From Streptomyces lincolnensis (GTDB taxonomy: Bacteria > Actinomycetota > Actinomycetes > Streptomycetales > Streptomycetaceae): DNA of 64,000 nucleotides. The stretch is taken from NCBI RefSeq assembly GCF_021173675.1, contig NZ_JAIHON010000016.1, positions 417 through 64,416 on the forward strand. Reading direction: 5' to 3'. The notes under the pieces are model-generated. The model saw nothing but the letters and a program-made list of their open reading frames with translations. It was not told the DNA's origin and did not search any database. The position numbers and the translations under genes were made by a program. Below are positions 1-7,660 of this stretch, in pieces. Numbering within the stretch: position 1 is the first letter of the stretch; every line of letters starts with the position of its first letter.

Positions 1-48
1 CTCGAACACCTCCCGGCGCAGCCCGATGCTCCTCCCTGGGGGGGTGGC

Positions 49-165
49 GGTCTGTCGGTCCGTCGGCCCTTCGTCCTTGCCAACCGGGTGGGGGGCGCCT
101 GGTTCAAAATCGCGGCCCCCCGCTCCAGGTTGGCAAGGACGAAGGTCCGACGGACCGTCAGACCT
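49..165. repeat. 37-bp inverted repeat overlapping the rnj stop codon
   Basis: The arms at 49-85 and 129-165 are reverse complements with only two mismatches, separated by a 43-base GC-rich spacer. The right arm contains the stop codon and last codon of the RNase J gene (its TGA is at 158-160 on the minus strand). A stem this long could act as a transcription terminator for the leftward rnj transcript or protect its 3' end. There is no clear U-tract, as is usual for Streptomyces terminators. The repeat is seen directly; its function is inferred. Confidence 0.8.
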
Positions 166-1843
166 CCACCACCACAGGCAGGATCATCGGCCTGCGCCGG
201 TAGGTGTCCGAGACCCACTTGCCGAGGGTGCGCCGCACCAGCTGCTGGAGCTGGTGGGGTTCGACCACGCCGTCCTGGGCCGAGCGCTCCAGCACCTCGG
301 TCACCCTCGGGATGACGTCGGCGAAGGCGGAGTCCTCGATACCCGAGCCGCGGGCCTGGATGTGCGGACCACCGGTGATCTTGCCGGTGGAGGCGTCCAT
401 GACCACGAAGACCGAGATGATGCCTTCGTCGCCGAGGATCTTGCGGTCCTTCAGCGCCGGCTCACCGACGTCTCCGACCGAGAGGCCGTCGACGTACACA
501 TAACCGGCCTTCACCTTGCCCGAGATCTTGGCCTTGCCCTCGATGAGGTCGACGACGACGCCGTCCTCGGCGATGACGATCCGGTCGTGCGGGACGCCGG
601 TCAGGGCGCCCAGCTCGGCGTTGGCCCGCAGGTGGCGCCATTCGCCGTGGACCGGCATCAAGTTCTTCGGGCGGCAGATGTTGTAGAAGTACAGCAGCTC
701 GCCCGCGGACGCGTGGCCGGAGACATGGACCTTGGCGTTGCCCTTGTGGACGACGTTGGCGCCCCAGCGGGTCAGGCCGTTGATCACGCGGTAGACGGCG
801 TTCTCGTTGCCGGGGATCAGGGAGGACGCCAGGATCACCGTGTCGCCGTTGACGATCCGGATCTGGTGGTCCCGGTTGGCCATCCGGGAGAGGGCGGCCA
901 TGGGTTCGCCCTGGGAGCCGGTGCAGACCAGGACGACCTCGTGGTCGGGCAGGTCGTCGAGCGTCTTGACGTCGACCACCAGCCCCGGCGGGACCTTCAG
1001 ATAGCCCAGGTCGCGCGCGATGCCCATGTTGCGGACCATCGAGCGGCCGACGAAGGCGACCCTGCGGCCGTACTCGTGGGCCGCGTCCAGGATCTGTTGG
1101 ATGCGGTGGACGTGACTGGCGAAGCTCGCCACGATGATCCGCTTGCGGGCGTTCCCGAAGACCTGACGCAGGACGTTGGAGATGTCCCGCTCGGGCGGAA
1201 CGAACCCCGGGACCTCGGCGTTCGTCGAGTCGGAGAGGAGGAGGTCGATGCCCTCCTCGCTCAGACGTGCGAACGCGTGCAGGTCCGTGAGGCGGTTGTC
1301 CAGCGGCAGCTGGTCCATCTTGAAGTCGCCCGTGTGCACCACCATGCCGGCAGGGGTGCGGATGGCCACGGCCAGGGCGTCCGGGATGGAGTGGTTGACG
1401 GCGACGAACTCGCAGTCGAAGGGGCCGACGCGCTCGCGGTTCCCCTCCGACACCTCAAGGGTGTACGGGCGGATCCGGTGCTCCTGGAGCTTGGCCTCGA
1501 TCAGGGCGAGGGTCAGCTTGGAGCCGATCAGCGGGATGTCCGGCTTCTCGCGAAGGAGGAAGGGGACACCGCCGATGTGGTCCTCGTGGCCGTGGGTGAG
1601 GACGATGCCCTCGATGTCGTCGAGACGGTCCCTGATGGACGAGAAGTCCGGCAGGATCAGATCGATGCCGGGCTGCTCCTCCTCGGGGAAGAGCACGCCG
1701 CAGTCGACGATCAGTAGCCGGCCTCCGTACTCGAAGACCGTCATGTTTCGGCCGATTTCGCCGAGACCGCCGAGCGGGGTGACCCGGAGGCCGCCCTGGG
1801 GCAGCGGCGGGGGCGAGCCGAGTTCAGGATGCGGATGACTCAA
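158..1843 (-). CDS. rnj: Ribonuclease J (metallo-beta-lactamase / beta-CASP RNase)
   Basis: A 561-aa cytoplasmic 5'-3' exo- and endoribonuclease for mRNA decay and rRNA processing. The metallo-beta-lactamase core carries the zinc-ligand motif HGHEDH near residue 85, followed by NHS and HTGDFK segments. The beta-CASP domain follows with STNAE and SFASHVHRIQ, and the VSGHAS and PVHGEWRH signatures lie near residues 380-410. I chose the TTG at 1841-1843 because GAGGAG sits six bases upstream and the product (SHPHPELG...) then has the length I recall for the Streptomyces protein. An in-frame ATG further upstream (to 1894) would add 17 residues that look non-coding. dapA lies 153 bases upstream on the same strand. 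Confidence 0.95.
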   Translation of the reverse strand: MSHPHPELGSPPPLPQGGLRVTPLGGLGEIGRNMTVFEYGGRLLIVDCGVLFPEEEQPGIDLILPDFSSIRDRLDDIEGIVLTHGHEDHIGGVPFLLREKPDIPLIGSKLTLALIEAKLQEHRIRPYTLEVSEGNRERVGPFDCEFVAVNHSIPDALAVAIRTPAGMVVHTGDFKMDQLPLDNRLTDLHAFARLSEEGIDLLLSDSTNAEVPGFVPPERDISNVLRQVFGNARKRIIVASFASHVHRIQQILDAAHEYGRRVAFVGRSMVRNMGIARDLGYLKVPPGLVVDVKTLDDLPDHEVVLVCTGSQGEPMAALSRMANRDHQIRIVNGDTVILASSLIPGNENAVYRVINGLTRWGANVVHKGNAKVHVSGHASAGELLYFYNICRPKNLMPVHGEWRHLRANAELGALTGVPHDRIVIAEDGVVVDLIEGKAKISGKVKAGYVYVDGLSVGDVGEPALKDRKILGDEGIISVFVVMDASTGKITGGPHIQARGSGIEDSAFADVIPRVTEVLERSAQDGVVEPHQLQQLVRRTLGKWVSDTYRRRPMILPVVVEV

Positions 1844-1996
1844 AAGACTCTCCTCACCACACGCGCCACGTACCGGTGGGCACGTGGCGCGCATGACGTT
1901 CGTGCAGAAGCAGTTGTCGTTGTGGACGCAGGCACCGGTGGCCTGCTTATTCAGTTGTGAAGTCTGGTTGCGCGACGCGGCGCGCGAAGTCAGTTG

Positions 1997-2896
1997 CTAG
2001 AGCTGTACCCCGCCTGCGGCAAGATCGATCTTGAGCTGCTCGACCTCTTCCGGCGCGAGCTCGACCATGGGGGCGCGCAGCGGTCCGGAGGGCAACCCCT
2101 GGAGGGCGAGCGCGGCCTTGGTGGTCATGACGCCCTGGGTGCGGAACATGCCGGTGTAGACCGGGAGCAGCTTCTGGTGGATCTCCGCGGCCTTCTGGAC
2201 GTCGCCGGAGACGAAGGCCTCGACGAGAGCGCGCAGGTCGGGAGTGACGACGTGGCCGACCACCGACACGAAGCCGACCGCGCCCACGGAGAGCAGCGGC
2301 AGGTTCAGCATGTCGTCGCCGGAGTACCAGGCGAGGCCGGAGCGGGCGATGGCCCAGCTGGCACGCCCGAGGTCACCCTTGGCGTCCTTGTTGGCGACGA
2401 TCCGCGGGTGCTCCGCAAGGCGGACGAGGGTCTCGGTGTTGATCGGGACGCCGCTGCGACCGGGAATGTCGTAGAGCATGACCGGCAGCTCGGTGGCGTC
2501 GGCGATCGCCGTGAAGTGTCGGTAGAGGCCCTCCTGCGGGGGCTTGTTGTAGTACGGCGTGACGACCAGGAGTCCGTGCGCGCCCACCTGCTCGGCCGCT
2601 CGGGCGAGCTCGATGCTGTGGTGGGTGTCGTTGGTGCCGACTCCGGCGACGACATGGGCGCGGTCGCCGACGGCCTCCAGGACGGCTCGTACGAGATCCG
2701 ATTTCTCCGCGTCACTGGTCGTGGGCGACTCGCCGGTGGTCCCGTTGATGATCAGGCCGTCGTTGCCTGCGTCCACCAGGTGGGTGGCGAGCCGCTGCGC
2801 GCCGTCGAGGTCGAGTGCGCCGTCCGCCGTGAAGGGCGTGACCATGGCGGTGAGGACCCGCCCGAAGGGGGTCTGCGGAGTCGAGGTCGGAGCCAT
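1997..2896 (-). CDS. dapA: 4-hydroxy-tetrahydrodipicolinate synthase
   Basis: A 299-aa TIM-barrel aldolase condensing pyruvate with aspartate semialdehyde, the first step of the diaminopimelate/lysine branch that feeds peptidoglycan. Visible signatures are GTTGE at 52-56, the tyrosine of LYDIPGRSG (Y142) and the Schiff-base lysine K170 in NKDAKG. The ATG start follows the usual N-terminal extension of actinobacterial DapA. It is co-oriented with rnj. Its pathway partner dapB lies about 2.6 kb away on the same strand, not in the same operon. Streptomyces often carries more than one dapA paralogue, so this may not be the only copy. Confidence 0.95.
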   Translation of the reverse strand: MAPTSTPQTPFGRVLTAMVTPFTADGALDLDGAQRLATHLVDAGNDGLIINGTTGESPTTSDAEKSDLVRAVLEAVGDRAHVVAGVGTNDTHHSIELARAAEQVGAHGLLVVTPYYNKPPQEGLYRHFTAIADATELPVMLYDIPGRSGVPINTETLVRLAEHPRIVANKDAKGDLGRASWAIARSGLAWYSGDDMLNLPLLSVGAVGFVSVVGHVVTPDLRALVEAFVSGDVQKAAEIHQKLLPVYTGMFRTQGVMTTKAALALQGLPSGPLRAPMVELAPEEVEQLKIDLAAGGVQL

Positions 2897-2970
2897 GGGT
2901 TACACGCTACTCGTTGCTCACGGCGGGGTCTGCCCTAGGGGGCTGGGGAAAAGTCATGACAAAGGTGGAG

Positions 2971-3008
2971 CCCGGCACTGCCTGCTCGGGGGTTCAAGCA
3001 GTGCCGGG
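2971..3008 (-). terminator. Stem-loop between thyX and dapA
   Basis: An 11-bp perfect stem (2971-2981 with 2998-3008) encloses a 16-base loop. It starts about 100 bases past the thyX stop on the minus strand, and the dapA start is 75 bases beyond. It reads as a U-tract-less, high-GC terminator for thyX. Confidence 0.65.
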
Positions 3009-3108
3009 TCCGTTTGATCAGGCTAGATGAACTTCGCTAAATGCCGCAATACGGACACTTCGTGAGGCTGAACCGCACATCTGTGCCTGGTGGGAGAACG
3101 AGGGTGCG

Positions 3109-3849
3109 TTACGGCGCCACACGGCCGTTCGCATTGAAGGCGGCGTAGGTGAGCGGCATGAGCTTGGCCCACTCGGCCTCCATCTTCTCGCCCACCATCT
3201 CGATCTCCCGCTGCGGGAAGGACGGAACCGTCGCCAGCTCGTGCTGGGTGCGCAGTCCGAGGAAGTGCATCAGCGAGCGGGCGTTGCAGGTGGCGTACAT
3301 CGAGGAGAACAGGCCGACGGGGAGGACCGCGCGGGCGACCTCGCGGGCGACGCCGGCGGCGAGCATCTCCTGGTAGGCGTCGTAGGCCTGGCGGTAGGAG
3401 TCCTCCATGGTGCGGGCGACCAGCTCCTGCTGGGCCTCGGTGCCGTCGACGAAGACGTACTTGCCGGGGCGGCCCTCCTGGACCAGCTTGCGGTCCGCGC
3501 CGGGGATGTAGAAGACCGGCTCGAGCTCCCGGTAGCGGCCGGACTCCTCGTTGTACGACCAGCCCACGCGGTGCCGCATGAACTCGCGGAAGACGAAGAT
3601 CGGGGCGCTGATGAAGAAGGTCATCGAGTTGTGCTCGAAGGGGCTGCCGTGCCGGTCCCGCATCAGGTAGTTGATCAGGCCCTTGGAGCGCTCCGGATCC
3701 TTCTTCAGCTCGTCCAGGGACTGCTCTCCGGCGGTGGAGACACGAGCGGCCCACAGCACGTCGGAGTCGGCCGCGCTGTGCTTGACCAGCTCGACGGTGA
3801 CGTCACTGCGGAAGCTGGGCTTGAGGTCGTCGGCGGGGGTGTCGGTCAC
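3109..3849 (-). CDS. thyX: Flavin-dependent thymidylate synthase ThyX
   Basis: A 246-aa FAD-dependent enzyme making dTMP from dUMP with methylene-tetrahydrofolate and NADPH. The ThyX signature RHR is at 92-94, followed eight residues later by SGRY (S103), which fits the RHRX7-8S pattern of the family. The C-terminal NARSLMHFLGLR segment is the conserved dUMP/FAD-binding helix. I chose the GTG at 3847-3849 (product begins MTDTPADD) with GGAAGGA about 11 bases upstream. The open frame continues 55 codons further but that part looks non-coding. It diverges from the small membrane gene at 4051. Confidence 0.95.
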   Translation of the reverse strand: MTDTPADDLKPSFRSDVTVELVKHSAADSDVLWAARVSTAGEQSLDELKKDPERSKGLINYLMRDRHGSPFEHNSMTFFISAPIFVFREFMRHRVGWSYNEESGRYRELEPVFYIPGADRKLVQEGRPGKYVFVDGTEAQQELVARTMEDSYRQAYDAYQEMLAAGVAREVARAVLPVGLFSSMYATCNARSLMHFLGLRTQHELATVPSFPQREIEMVGEKMEAEWAKLMPLTYAAFNANGRVAP

Positions 3850-4050
3850 GGCTCGGAGGGTCCTTCCATCACGTCTCTCGGGCGGCGCCCACTCTACGGG
3901 CCGCCACTGACATCGGGGCGTTCGGTGCCGGTCCGCAACTTTTTCGGCGAACTTCTGTGAATTCGGGGCAAGCGGGCACCATTTGTGGCACTCGCTCGTC
4001 TGTGTTGGTGACACCGTTTCGTTCGAGTCCAGAGAGGAGCAGGACCTCTG

Positions 4051-4290
4051 ATGTTCCGCAGGCGTGAACCCGTGCCGTTCGCCTTCCTCGCCGAAGCCGA
4101 CAGGTTCCGCAGCAATGTCACTCCCCCGCCCCGCGAGCGGGCGTCCCTCGGCCAGATAGCCGGGCGCTGGCTCATGGGGCTCACGATCGTCGCCGGACTG
4201 GCGGGATCCCTGGTCCTCGGGATGCCGGCGCTCTCCCAGGACCAGCCGTCCGCGGGTGCCGAGCAGTCCCAGGCGTCCCAGGGGCGCTGA
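4051..4290 (+). CDS. Small single-pass membrane protein, unknown function
   Basis: A 79-aa protein starting at ATG after GGAGCAGGACC. The first 35 residues are basic and polar, residues 38-60 (GRWLMGLTIVAGLAGSLVLG) form one hydrophobic segment, and the tail is rich in Gln, Ser and Ala. No recognised domain. It lies 99 bases before another membrane gene in the same direction, so the two may be co-transcribed. High-GC codon bias is consistent with a real gene, and I believe it is conserved in Streptomyces beside thyX, but that is memory, not shown here. Confidence 0.7.
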   Translation: MFRRREPVPFAFLAEADRFRSNVTPPPRERASLGQIAGRWLMGLTIVAGLAGSLVLGMPALSQDQPSAGAEQSQASQGR

Positions 4291-4389
4291 GCCGAGGCTG
4301 ACTCATCCGGCCCCCCGAGGGTGGTGAGCGGGGACACAGGTGGATAACCTCACCGGGCACAGCCCGTGTGGATCGAGTGAGGACCAGCC

Positions 4390-4944
4390 GTGCCCCTGCC
4401 CTTCCTGACCGCCGATCGCGCATTCGAGGCGGCCGAGGACGTCGCGCTTCCGTTCGACGACCGTGACCGCTGGCGGCGCCCCTACCGGCCCGGCCCGTGG
4501 CGCGTCGGCGTGGCGGCGATTCTTCTGCTGCTCGCGTCGTACGTGCTCTTCGCGGCGGTCATCATCGCGTTGACCGGTTCGGTGTCCGAGGCCGGTGTGG
4601 TCCTCGGCATCGCGGCCGTCGTCATCGCCGGTGCCCTGCGACTGCTGCGGGTGGGGGTGTGGGTGAGCGCCGGCGGTCTGCGCCAGGTGGGCTTCCTCCG
4701 CACGCGTACGGTGCCGTGGGACCGGATCGTGGCCGTCCGGACGGTCCAGCAGCCGGTGCGCTGGTTGGGGCTGCCCCGCACGGTTCAGGGACAGGCCCTG
4801 CTGCTCGTAGGCCGGGATCGTGCGCCCGAGGACACCCCGGTGCTGATGACCACGCACAACGCGGACTTCCTGGCGCGGGCCGGTTCCTTCGACCGGGCGG
4901 CGGACTCCGTGGAGGCCTGGGCGGACGAGTACGGGCGGGCCTGA
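4390..4944 (+). CDS. PH-domain-like integral membrane protein
   Basis: A 184-aa protein with a GTG start. A short Arg/Asp-rich cytoplasmic lead is followed by two hydrophobic segments at about 40-62 and 68-86. Behind them is a bacterial PH-like region with the typical GGLRQVGFLRTRTVPWDRI... pattern of small actinobacterial membrane proteins in which a PH fold follows two helices. The function is unknown; the family is usually annotated only as PH domain-containing. The gene ends just before a strong bidirectional terminator. Confidence 0.8.
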   Translation: MPLPFLTADRAFEAAEDVALPFDDRDRWRRPYRPGPWRVGVAAILLLLASYVLFAAVIIALTGSVSEAGVVLGIAAVVIAGALRLLRVGVWVSAGGLRQVGFLRTRTVPWDRIVAVRTVQQPVRWLGLPRTVQGQALLLVGRDRAPEDTPVLMTTHNADFLARAGSFDRAADSVEAWADEYGRA

Positions 4945-4960
4945 CGCCGGACGACCACGG

Positions 4961-5001
4961 CGAAGGGGCCGGTCCGCGGCTGCTGCGGACCGGCCCCTTC
5001 G
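4961..5001. terminator. Bidirectional terminator, 17-bp perfect stem
   Basis: The arms at 4961-4977 and 4985-5001 are perfectly complementary around a 7-base loop. It sits between convergent genes ending at 4944 (+) and 5035 (-), so it can stop transcription from both sides. Confidence 0.9.
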
Positions 5002-5034
5002 TCGTACGGCGGGAGCCGGGCGGGAAGCGACGGC

Positions 5035-5487
5035 TCAGGTTCTGACGGACCTGCCGTCGTGCAGGGCGATGGCCCGCTGCATCGCCTTGCGCGCGCGTGG
5101 GGTGTCGCGGGCGTCGTGGTAGGCGATGGCGAGGCGGAACCAGCTGCGCCAGTCGTCGGGGGACGCCTCCGTCTCGGCCTTGCGTTTGGTGAAGACCTCG
5201 TCGGCCGAGTCGCGATCGATGCGGCCGCCCGGGGTGCGCTTCAACTCGTCGACGGGCAGGCCGCCTTCGGCGTCCAGCTCGGCGGCGAGGGCGTTGGCCC
5301 TGCGGACGAACTGGGTGTTCTTCCAGAGGAACCACAGGCCGATGACCGGCAGGACCAGGACGGCGACACCGAAGGTGACGGTCACGATCGTGCCGGACTG
5401 TATGAGCATGACGCCGCGGCTGCCGACCAGGACGAAGTAGAAGACCAGGACGGCGGCCGTGACGGCGTAGGTGAGCTTCGCGCGCAT
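5035..5487 (-). CDS. Membrane protein with short TPR-like tail
   Basis: A 150-aa protein. Hydrophobic segments at about 5-25 and 34-56 are followed by a charged linker and a C-terminal helical pair (DDWRSWFRLAIAYHDARDTPRARKAMQRAI), which looks like one tetratricopeptide unit. It begins only 12 bases after the dapB stop, so it is very likely in the dapB transcript. Function unknown. A link to peptidoglycan precursor supply is suggested only by position. Confidence 0.8.
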   Translation of the reverse strand: MRAKLTYAVTAAVLVFYFVLVGSRGVMLIQSGTIVTVTFGVAVLVLPVIGLWFLWKNTQFVRRANALAAELDAEGGLPVDELKRTPGGRIDRDSADEVFTKRKAETEASPDDWRSWFRLAIAYHDARDTPRARKAMQRAIALHDGRSVRT

Positions 5488-5499
5488 GACGTCAGGAGC

Positions 5500-6252
5500 T
5501 CAGTTCAGGTCCAGGAAGTGTTCCAGGCCGAAGGTCAGACCCGGAGTGGTCACCACGCGGCGGGCGCCGAGCAGGATGCCCGGCATGAAGCTGCTGTGGT
5601 GGAGGGAGTCGTGGCGGATGGTGAGGGTCTCGCCCTCGCCGCCCAGCAGCACCTCCTGGTGGGCCAGCAGACCGCGCAGACGGACGGAGTGGACCGGGAT
5701 CCCGTCGACGTCCGCGCCTCGCGCGCCGTCCAGGGCCGTCTCCGTGGCGTCCGGTGCCGGGGTCGTGCCCGCCTCGCGCCGCGCCTCGGCGATGAGCTGG
5801 GCCGTGCGCGTGGCGGTGCCGGAGGGGGCGTCGACCTTCTTCGGGTGGTGCAGCTCGACGACCTCCACCGACTCGAAGTAGGGCGCGGCGATCTGCGCGA
5901 ACTTCATGTTCAGTACGGCGCCGATGGAGAAGTTGGGCGCGATGAGGACGCCCGTCTCCGGGGAGGCCGCCAGCCAGCCGTTCAGCTGTGCGAGGCGTTC
6001 GTCGGTCCAGCCCGTGGTGCCCACGACGGCGTGGATGCCGTGGCCGAGGCAGTACTCGAGGTTGGCCATCACCGAGTCCGGCGTGGTCAGTTCGACGGCG
6101 ACCTGGGCGCCGGTCTCGGCCAGGGTCTCCAGCTTGTCGGCCCGGCCCAGGGCGGCGACCAGTTCCATGTCCTCGGCGGCCTCGACCGCCCTCACCGCCT
6201 CGGAACCGATCCGGCCCTTCGCGCCGAGGACCGCCACGCGCAGCTTGCTCAT
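5500..6252 (-). CDS. dapB: 4-hydroxy-tetrahydrodipicolinate reductase
   Basis: A 250-aa NAD(P)H-dependent reductase acting on the DapA product in the diaminopimelate pathway. The Rossmann motif GAKGRIG is at 10-16. The family signature ELHHPKKVDAPSGTA lies at 133-147 and includes the catalytic histidine pair 135-136 and K139. The length is typical of the actinobacterial enzyme. It lies 28 bases downstream of the M16 protease gene and 12 bases upstream of a TPR-like membrane gene, so pnp, the protease, dapB and that gene may form one minus-strand operon. Confidence 0.96.
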   Translation of the reverse strand: MSKLRVAVLGAKGRIGSEAVRAVEAAEDMELVAALGRADKLETLAETGAQVAVELTTPDSVMANLEYCLGHGIHAVVGTTGWTDERLAQLNGWLAASPETGVLIAPNFSIGAVLNMKFAQIAAPYFESVEVVELHHPKKVDAPSGTATRTAQLIAEARREAGTTPAPDATETALDGARGADVDGIPVHSVRLRGLLAHQEVLLGGEGETLTIRHDSLHHSSFMPGILLGARRVVTTPGLTFGLEHFLDLN

Positions 6253-6280
6253 CTTCTTGCTTCCTTAACCGAGGGTGGAC

Positions 6281-7660
6281 TTAGGAGACGGCTTCGTGCA
6301 GACGGGAGGCCTGTTTGTCCTTCAGGGGGCCGATGACCGCCAGCGAGGGCCGCCGCCCCAGGATCTCGCGGGCGACGGAACGGACGTCGTCCGGGGTGAC
6401 CGAGGCGATCCGGGCCAGCATGTCGTCGACCGACATCTGCTCGCCCCAGCACAGCTCGCTCTTGCCGATGCGGTTCATCAGCGCGCCGGTGTCCTCCAGG
6501 CCCAGGACGGTGGAGCCCTGGAGCTGGCCGACGGCCCGGCCGAGCTCGTCGTCGGAGAGGCCGTGCTCGGCGACGTGGTCGAGTTCGTCGCGGCAGATCT
6601 TCAGCACGTCGTGGACCTGCGAGGGCCGGCAGCCCGCGTACACGCCGAACAGGCCGCAGTCGGCGAAGCCGGAGGTGTACGAGTAGACGCTGTACGCCAG
6701 GCCGCGCTTCTCGCGGACCTCCTGGAACAGGCGGGAGGACATGCCGCCGCCCAGGGCGGTGTTCAGGACGCCCAGGGCCCAGCGGCGCTCGTCGGCGCGG
6801 GCCAGGCCCGGCATGCCGAGGACGACGTGGGCCTGCTCGGTCTTGCGGTCGATCAGCTCGACGCGGCCGGCCGCGCGCAGGGTGCGCTGTCCGTCGCGCG
6901 GCCCGATGGGCGTCGCGTCGGGGTTCTTGAGGCTGCCCGCCTTCTCGAAGGCCGCGCGGACCTGTCGTACGACCTTGTTGTGATCGATGTTGCCGGCGGC
7001 CGCGACCACGAGGTGGGTCGGGTCGTAGTGCTTCTTGTAGAAGCGGCGTATGCGGTCGGCGGTGAGGGCGTTGACGGTGTCGACCGTGCCGAGGACCGGG
7101 CGGCCGAGGGGGTTGTCGCCGAACATGGTGCGCGCGAACAGGTCGTGCACGCAGTCGCCCGGGTCGTCCTCGGTCATGGCGATCTCTTCGAGGATCGCGC
7201 CGCGCTCGACGTTGACGTCCTCTTCGAGGATGAGCGAGCCGGTGAGCATGTCACAGACGACGTCGATGGCGAGCGGCAGGTCGGTGTCGAGCACGCGCGC
7301 GTAGTAGCACGTGTACTCCTTGGCCGTGAACGCGTTCATCTCGCCGCCGACGGCGTCGATCGCGGAGGAGATGTCCAGCGCGCTGCGCTTCGACGTGCCC
7401 TTGAAGAGCAGGTGCTCCAGGTAGTGCGTGGCGCCGTTCAGGGACGGCGTCTCGTCGCGGGAGCCGACGTGGGCCCAGATGCCGAAGGTGGCGGAGCGGA
7501 CCGAGGGGAGGGTCTCGGTGACGATGCGCAGGCCGCCGGGGAGGGTGGTCTTGCGGACCACGCCGATGCCGTTGGTGCCCTTGATGAGGGTTTGGGTACG
7601 GGCGACGGCCCGCGCCTCCGAGGAGGTGCGGGCCGTCGCCGTCGAGCTGGTCGACGTCAC
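6281..7660 (-). CDS. M16 family zinc metallopeptidase
   Basis: A 459-aa insulinase/processing-peptidase-type protein. The inverted zinc motif HxxEH is intact at H79-E82-H83 (HYLEH). A downstream glutamate region (RGAILEEIAM) completes the site, and the second inactive half with its R-Y-type substrate loop follows. The start is GTG at 7658-7660 and overlaps the pnp stop by four bases (GTGA), indicating translational coupling to PNPase. The substrate is unknown. Linkage to pnp is a recurring actinobacterial arrangement as I recall it. Confidence 0.92.
   Translation of the reverse strand: MTSTSSTATARTSSEARAVARTQTLIKGTNGIGVVRKTTLPGGLRIVTETLPSVRSATFGIWAHVGSRDETPSLNGATHYLEHLLFKGTSKRSALDISSAIDAVGGEMNAFTAKEYTCYYARVLDTDLPLAIDVVCDMLTGSLILEEDVNVERGAILEEIAMTEDDPGDCVHDLFARTMFGDNPLGRPVLGTVDTVNALTADRIRRFYKKHYDPTHLVVAAAGNIDHNKVVRQVRAAFEKAGSLKNPDATPIGPRDGQRTLRAAGRVELIDRKTEQAHVVLGMPGLARADERRWALGVLNTALGGGMSSRLFQEVREKRGLAYSVYSYTSGFADCGLFGVYAGCRPSQVHDVLKICRDELDHVAEHGLSDDELGRAVGQLQGSTVLGLEDTGALMNRIGKSELCWGEQMSVDDMLARIASVTPDDVRSVAREILGRRPSLAVIGPLKDKQASRLHEAVS

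Noticed and set aside
26..1717. Long plus-strand open frame opposite RNase J
   Set aside because: Low-complexity Asp/Val/Arg/Gly product typical of the antisense frame of a high-GC gene; RNase J on the other strand has all family motifs.
3109..4014. Longer ThyX with 55 extra N-terminal residues
   Set aside because: The added part is Arg/Cys/Pro-rich without family similarity; the GTG at 3847-3849 gives the normal ThyX length.
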